NCBI GenBank assembly: GCA_964017235.1
Contig: OZ024931.1
Location: forward strand, 104,488,221-104,552,220
Reading direction: 5' to 3'
Source of the DNA: Sabellastarte sp. h YS-2021
Lineage: Eukaryota > Annelida > Polychaeta > Sabellida > Sabellidae
Length of the DNA stretch: 64,000 bases
Shown: piece by piece, positions 57,640 to 64,000 of the stretch
Layout: each line of letters opens with the position of its first letter
Numbering within the stretch: position 1 is the first letter of the stretch
Translations under genes and position numbers: made by a program
Notes under the pieces: generated by a model
The model's database searches: none
Told to the model about the DNA's origin: nothing
What the model saw: the letters and a program-made list of their open reading frames with translations, nothing else

Positions 57640-58784
57640 CAGAAGGTCGGCCATCACATTCAGACACCCTGGAATGTGTCTGGCTTTTAGTGTTATCTAG
57701 TAACGATGGCACCAGGTCATGATTTTCCACAGGAGAGCGCACATCTCTGCCGAGTGGGTTCCACCTTGTTTGTTTATGTAGGCTACCACTGTTGAGTTGT
57801 CTGTGGCAATTAACACTGTTTGGTTTTGACACTGGTCCTTGAACCTTTGAAGGGCCAGAGAAACCTCCTACAGCTGTAGAACATTTATGTGTAGCCTTTT
57901 TTCCCCGTCTGACCACAGACTTCTGTAAAGAGTTGGATACTGTGGTCTTTGGGATGAAGGTCTGAGCCTTTCATCACGTTTGTGGGATTCTGCCACCAGT
58001 CTAGGTGTGCTGAAATGATTTCTGTCCAAGGAAGGAGGCTGTCCAACGACTGAGGAAATCTCCAGTGCTCCTTGAGGTGAATGTGAAGGCATCCCTCCGG
58101 GACCATTTTCTCCATTGAGACAAGCAACCCAATTAGCGACATCAAACATCTTGGAGTCAAAACATGTTTTGACTTGAGTCGTGGGATCAAATCCTGAAGT
58201 TTGAGCCATCTCTCTTGAGTGGGTTTTACAAGGGTTGAATCTAGATGATATTCGTAGCCCACGAAGGAGAACACCTGAGTTGGCTTTAGTTCGGACTTCT
58301 CCTGATTTATTATCCACCCTAAGGACTGAGTTAGGTCCACCACTGTCTGAGTGTTTACTTGTGCCTCTTCCTGAGACTGGGCCCTGAGAAGCCAGTCGTC
58401 CAGGTACTGGTGAAGTCTGATTCCCCTTGACAGGGCCATCAGCTTCACCTCTTTTACAATCATTGTAAAGACCTGAGGGGCCATGGCTAGTCTAAAGGGA
58501 AGGGAAGTGAACTGAAACACTTGCGACCTGTGGCAAAACCTTAGGTACTTCCTTGAGTGTGGGTGGATGGGGATGTGAAGGTAAGCGTCTGCTAGGTCTA
58601 TCGACGACACCCATTCCCCTGGAATCAGAGAGGCCCTGATGGACTCTGGTGTTTCCATTTTGAACTTTTCTACAAGTAGGAAGGTGTTGAGCCTGCTTAG
58701 GTCTATTACTGGCTTCCACCTTTGGTGAAGCTTGGGTACAAGAAACAGGCGACTGTAAAACCCGAGAGATTTTACATTTTCCAC
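57640..58784 (-). pseudogene. DIRS-E reverse transcriptase / RNase H
   Basis: A 299-codon frame (57885-58784) holds nearly the whole RT palm and fingers: RLFLVPKLHQRWKPVIDLSR, SSIDLADAYLHIPIHP (first catalytic Asp), RLHQYLDDWLLRAQSQEE (YLDD). The RNase H start is deleted: DIRS-D's SFTDASNEGLG block is absent (about 57920), removing a catalytic Asp and shifting the frame. RT alone looks intact. Confidence 0.87.
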
Positions 58785-59320
58785 CCTTTCTATTGTGTTC
58801 TTTGACAGAAGAGACTGGATACAAGAGGTCAGAGCTAGGTTCTTTTTGAAGGGCCTTGTAACCTGACTGAATCAGAGGGGCTCTGACTAAATTTGGTTTT
58901 GAGATGAATGGAAGAATGTAACCATTGGTGATAACGTTTAACACGTTGTCTGAACATTTGTTTGTGAGCCAGTCTCTTCTGAAAGAACAGAAGCGACCTC
59001 CTACTGGTGGACTGAGGGAGGCTTGAAAGGAGTCATTGGGAGGAGGGGTTTCCACGCCCTCATCCCCTTGAGGTCGAAAATAACCCCTGGAGCCTTTGAA
59101 GTTCGGTTTCCCCCTACCTGAGGAAAACGATTGGTTACTGCATTGAGAGGAATAGTCCCCATCGGGGCATTTCCTGTAGGAGCCTCTTTTCTTGTGGTGG
59201 GGACCACAAAAGAGCTTGTTTTGATAGGGTCCAAAACCATGAGAGTCTTTAAGGAGTGCTTTTTTTAAGAATGAAGTCCTCTCCATCTTTCACTAGTTGA
59301 GACTTGAAAAGAGGAGTAGG

Positions 59321-60561
59321 TCAAAAGGGCGAGTTCCTCAGTTCTTGACGGCTCAAGTCCCCTAGATGTGGTTGAAGAAGGGTCATTTCAGCCTCTTTTC
59401 TCAGAAGGTCAGTGTTGCCCATGGTATATAGTTCCCTCTGGAGTATGTGGCCTACAGATTTGCTAAGGCAAGCTAAGGCTCTCTGTTGAATAAAAATCCT
59501 CTTATTCATCAATTCAAAATAGTCATAGGCATTTTCATAACCACGTCTGGCAGCTCTTTCGGGGTCGGCACCATTTAGAATTTGGTTTTGACCCTTTTGA
59601 AGGTAGCCTTGGCACTGTGTAGGCACTTCTCCATAACAGTGTTACAGGAGGAGGCAGTCCTAGCGAGAGTAGCTGTGAAATTGATGGTAGAAATATTCTG
59701 CCTAGCTTGATGTTCAGTAGGGAAACCTTGCCCACAGGGGCCCCAGAGGGCTTTGGAGAGATAGATTTTCCAACACCTGTATTAAGTTCTTGAAGCTTAT
59801 CTTCAAAACAAGGTTGTCCCACCTTGTAGTACTTGGCTGTTGAAGCCGGGGGTTTGATGTATTTACCCTCAGGTAAATTGGAGGCCAAGAAATCTTGTTC
59901 AAATTTCTCAAAAGCATGTTTGAGAATGGGATTTAAAGGGAGCATAGCAGAAGGGCCTCTTGGCCTCAGCTCCTGTTGGCCTTTCTCGTTGTCCAGGCCT
60001 AGCACAGTGGTAGAGGACCTAGGCAAAGTTTCCCTGGGGTCAGGGAGATCTAGAATTTGCCTAAAAGTTTCCACTTCTTTAGCATATTAAGAAGGAAGGT
60101 CAGACATGTCTACCTCCTGTAAAAGACTGGATCTGTGCTATCCTGATGTTCAGGCTCCTGAAGAGCCTTATGTTGAGGTTTAGTAGGCTTTTTATTTGGG
60201 GCAGAGGACTCCTCTTCCTCTGAAGAAGACGACTGAGAATAATATTTTGCCCGTACCTTGTGCTTCCTTTTGTCAGAATGATTTTTGGCTTTAGGACACA
60301 CCTTTTTGGGGTGTTCCGACTCGGAACGATATTCCGACTGGTCGGATTCAATATCCGATTGCTTGGAAGCAAGCTCGGACTGGACATTTTGAAAAGACTT
60401 GGGAGGAAATGGAGGGCCATAAAAGTCAGAGTCCATAGGTTGAACATCCGAGTGGTCGGATGCCCTGGAAACAGAAGTCCAAGTCGGAATAGGGTCGGGC
60501 TGATTACTAGTGAGTGGAATCGCCTCAATTTTCGCGGTCGATTATTCGTCCAATTTTCCAA
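59321..60561 (-). pseudogene. DIRS-E gag
   Basis: MDSDFYGPPFPPKSFQNVQS and a Ser/Glu-rich stretch (60110-60436), a shift and stop near 60085-60110, then METFRQILDLPDPRETLPRS with EQDFLASNLPEGKYIKPPAS (59535-60074) and RALACLSKSVGHILQRELYT (59321-59626). Further Gly/Lys/Ser-rich gag C-terminus lies at 59001-59286. It parallels DIRS-D. Confidence 0.75.
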
Positions 60562-60804
60562 CCGATGATCGACCCTTAATCGACTTTTTTACTCCACTGT
60601 AGGAAAATATATTATGAAAGACTTTCCGGGATGAAGTATTTGTCAATCCGTAAGAATAACGGTGTTTCCGACATTTAGAACCTACCAAAAGCACTCACTT
60701 CCGGTAAATATGGCGGTAGACATAAACAAACCCAAATTCGTGACAAATCTCATTATTTATCAAAGGAAAGTTAAGGAAATAGCTTAAAATATAAACAAGA
60801 GGAG

Positions 60805-60824
60805 AGTGCCCGTGAACGGGCACT
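60805..60824. repeat. Perfect palindrome at satellite border
   Basis: AGTGCCCGTGAACGGGCACT has nine-base arms and a GA loop, preceded by AAACAAGAGG as at 52130. It is likely the end of a hairpin-type element whose tandem core follows. Confidence 0.75.
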
Positions 60825-61074
60825 GTGTCAGCTGACTGAATGTTTTTGATTTGTGATGGTGATAATGAGAGGAAAGCATAATTATCAGGGAAAGGGCTGT
60901 ACAGAAATACAGTAAATGGCAACTGAACAGCATGTTCGAAAGATATTCCGAAGCTGACAGAAGAAAAGGACAAAAAAGTTGTGCCCTGCAAATGGTATTA
61001 TGAAATAAAGTAACAAGGTAATTGTTTAAGTGTAAAAAGTAGGTTAAAAATATTTAAAGAAATACTATAAATGC

Positions 61075-61890
61075 AATATCCTCGTTCGACCATGAAGAAG
61101 GGATCCAAAGGTCAAATCTGACCATACCAAAAGATTCCCAGCCAAAGAATTTAGGATGGTTTACCATCACAAACCTGTCGGACCAATAATAAGTGAGTCA
61201 TAGGCACTTTTTAAGTTTGGCTATCCTTGTTTGACCTTGACGGAGGGGTCTAAGGTCAAATCCGACCACACAAAAAAATTCCCAGCCCATGATTTCCTGT
61301 AGCTTGTTTACCATCCCAAACTTGTAGGACCAATAATAAGTGAGTTATAAGCAATTGTAAGTTTGGCTATCCTCAATTGACCTTGAAGGAGGGGTCCCAG
61401 GTCAAATCTGACCACACCAAAAGAATCCCAGCCCATGATTTCCTATATGTTGGTTTACCATCCCAAACCTCCAAGACCAATAATATGCGAGTTATAAGCA
61501 CTTTAAGTTTGGCTATCTTCGTTTGACCTGGAAGGAGGGGTCTAAGGTGAAATCCGACCACACCAAAAGATTCCCAGCCCATGATTTTCTATAGGTTGGT
61601 TTTCCATTCCAAACCTCTAGGACCAATAATAAGCGAGTTATAAGCACTTTTAAGTTTGGCTATCCTCATTTGACCTTGAAGGAGGGGTCCAAGGTGAAGT
61701 CCGACCACACCAAAGAATTCCCAGCTCATGATTTTCTATAGGTTGGTTTTCATTCCAAACCTCTAGGACCAATAATAAGCGAGTTATAAGCACTTTTATG
61801 TTTGGCTATCCTCATTTGACCTTGAAGGAGGGTTCCAAGGTCAAATCGGACCATATTAACAGATTCCCAGCCCATGATTTCCTACAGGTT
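61075..61890. repeat. ~147-bp tandem repeat, about 5.5 copies
   Basis: The unit includes ggctatcctcatttgacctt, gaaggaggggtccaaggtca and accaataataagcgagttat. Copies are moderately diverged. Confidence 0.92.
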
Positions 61891-61894
61891 GGGT

Positions 61895-64000
61895 ACAATG
61901 ATTTACTCAACAGTGAGAACCTGAAAGAAGCTTTGCTCAGCTATGCCATGACATAGAGGTCTGCAATTTCACTATGTTATAGCTGACCAAAACGTCTGTG
62001 AATAACATATTTAACAAAATACTCTAAATGTAATAGTTTTCAAGTTACAACTGATTTACTCAACAGTGAGAACCTCAAAGGAACTATTACTCAGCTATGC
62101 AATGAGCTACATGTCTGAATTTTTGCTCTGTTATAGCTGACCTAAAAGTAGGTGAACAACATATTTAAGCAAAATACTGTAAATGCAATAGTTTTCAAGT
62201 TACAACTGATTTACTCAATAGTGAGAACCTGAAAATAGCTATTGCTACGCTATGCCATGAGCTATAGGTCTGTAATTTCACTATGTTATAGCTAACCCAA
62301 AAGTAGGTGAACAATATATTTTAACAAAATACTCCAAATGCAATATTTTTCAAGTTATAGCCGATTTACTCAACAGTCAGTGCCCGAGAATAGCTATTGC
62401 TCAGTTGTGCCATGAGCTACAGGTCTGTAATTTCACTATGTTATAGCTGACCCAAAAGTAGCTGAATAACATATTTGCACAAATTTCTGTAAAGGCAATA
62501 GTTTTCCAATTACAACTGATTTACTCAACAGTGAGAACTTCAAAGTAGCTATTACTCAGCTATCCAATGAGCCACAGGTCTGGAACTTCACTATGTTATA
62601 GCTGACCCCAAAATAGGTGAATAACATATTGCAACAAAATACTCTAAATGCAATAGTTTGCAAGTTATAAGTGATTTACTCAATAGTGATGACCTAAAAG
62701 TAGCTATTACTCAGCTATGCCATGAGCTACAGGTCTGAAATTTTACTATGTTATAGCTGACCCAAAAGTAGCTGAATAACATATTTATACTAAATTCTCT
62801 AAATGCAATAGTTTTCAAATTATAAGTGATTTACTCAACACTGAGAACTTCAAAGTAGCTATTACTCAGCTATGCAATGAGTCACAGGTCTGGAACTTCA
62901 CTATGTTATAGCTGACCCCAAAATAGGTGAATAACATATTGAAACAAAATACTCTAAATGCAATAATTTCCAAGTTATAAGCAATTTACTCAACAGTGAT
63001 AACCTCAAAGTAGCTATTACTCAGCTATGCCATGAGCTACAGGTCTGAAATTTTACTATGTTATAGCTGACCCAAAAGTAGGTGAACAACATATTTAAGC
63101 AAAATACTGTACATGCAATAGTTTTCAAGTTACAACTGATTTACTCAATAGTGATGACCTAAAAGTAGCTATTACTCAGCTATGCCATGAGCTACAGGTC
63201 TGAAATTTTACTATGTTATAGCTGACCCAAAAGTAGCTGAATAACATATTTATACTAAATTCTCTAAATGCAATAGTTTTGCAATTACAACTGATTTACT
63301 CAATAGTGAGAACATCAAAGTAGTTATTACTCAGCTATGCAATGAGCTACAGGTCTGAAATTTCACTATGTTATAGCTGACTCAAAAGTAGGTGAACAAC
63401 ATATTTAAGCAAAATACTGTACATGCAATAGTTTTCAAGTTACAACTGATTTACTCAATAGTGATGACCTAAAAGTAGCTATTACTCAGCTATGCCATGA
63501 GCTACAGGTCTGAAATTTTACTATGTTATAGCTGACCCAAAAGTAGCTGAATAACATATTTATACTAAATTCTCTAAATGTAATAGTTTTGCAATTACAA
63601 CTGATTTACTCAATAGTGAGAACCTCAAAGTAGTTATTACTCAGCTATGCAATGAGCTACAGGTCTGAAATTTCACTATGTTATAGCTGACCCAAAAGTA
63701 GGTGAATAACATATTCAAGCAAAATACTGTAAATGCAATAGTTTTGAAGTTACAACTGATTTACTCAATAGTGATGACCTAAAAGTAGCTATTACTCAGC
63801 TATGCCATGAGCTACAGGTCTGAAATTTTACTATGTTATAGCTGACCCAAAAGTAGCTGAATAACATATTTATACGAAATTCTCTAAATGCAATAGTTTT
63901 CCAATTACAACTGATTTACTCAATAGTGAGAACTTTAAAGTAGCTATTACTCAGCTATGCAATGAGCCACAGATCTGAAACTTCACTATGTTATAGCTGA
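61895..64000. repeat. ~155-bp satellite-like array with dimer order
   Basis: About 14 copies of a 155-bp unit (gatttactcaacagtgagaa, then ctcagctatgccatgagcta, then ctatgttatagctgaccc) running off the window end. From about 63140 two variants alternate strictly (gatgacctaaaag with tatgccatgag; gagaacctcaaag with tatgcaatgag), making a 310-bp higher-order unit. Confidence 0.93.

Larger units (their letters stand above)
55407..60800 (-). mobile_element. DIRS-E: DIRS1-like element, 5' end missing
   Basis: The left end (TTGAAAATTTTAATTAATTA, then GCTTACCATGTCGGACTGAA) and an internal complementary region at 55660-55732 (AGTCCCACATGGTAAGCTTG joined to AGCTTACCATGTGGGACT) mark the 3' side. Gag, RT/RNase H and recombinase follow on the minus strand. 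No matching right terminus is found before the palindrome at 60805, so the 5' end is lost or cut by the next repeat. Close relative of DIRS-D and better preserved in gag and RT. Confidence 0.85.

Overview
The window is eukaryotic genomic DNA from an invertebrate animal. A mollusc is the best guess. The reasons are an AT-rich, intron-dominated layout, an animal-type ABCC/MRP gene, DIRS1-like tyrosine-recombinase retrotransposons, a PIF/Harbinger transposon, and several repeat families with long tandem-repeat cores and hairpin ends. Nothing in the sequence fixes the species.

The host gene runs on the minus strand from about 55.2 kb down to at least 1.85 kb. It encodes the middle of an ABCC (MRP1-type) transporter. 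I place 15 exons, 2168 coding bases or about 722 residues, in phase and without a stop. They cover the L0 region, a variable linker, TMD1, all of NBD1, and the start of the NBD1-TMD2 linker. TMD0 lies beyond the right edge; TMD2 and NBD2 lie beyond the left edge. Introns make up about 96% of the span; two of them (20.5 kb and 16.5 kb) hold most of the transposons.

Layout from left to right: a 36-bp minisatellite (80-1849) abutting the donor of the last exon; NBD1 exons (2.0-7.05 kb); a hAT MITE 14 bp inside an intron (7.79-8.15 kb); exon 8177-8323; a Harbinger element with an intact transposase (8.43-13.24 kb); AT-rich intron; a possible small nested plus-strand gene with TATA box and poly(A) signal (16.6-17.9 kb); DIRS-A (18.15-24.54 kb); exon 24840-24977; DIRS-B, an internally deleted copy (25.76-28.81 kb); exons 28972-29037, 30184-30438 and 30824-31001; a hairpin-ended element with 350-bp repeats (about 31.2-35.06 kb); DIRS-D (35.12-50.40 kb), which is split by nested DIRS-C (42.35-50.20 kb) and carries further repeat insertions; a degenerate minisatellite (50.64-51.55 kb) abutting exon 51548-51781; a tandem-repeat element (52.14-53.26 kb); a 21-bp microexon; exon 55072-55203; DIRS-E (55.41 to about 60.8 kb); and satellite-like repeats to the end.

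The most unusual signal is that two large intronic minisatellites start exactly at exon 5' splice sites. Their units look like copies of the exon-donor junction, so each array carries tens of donor-like sequences. Three other exon junctions show single local duplications. All five DIRS elements are in the same orientation as the host gene.
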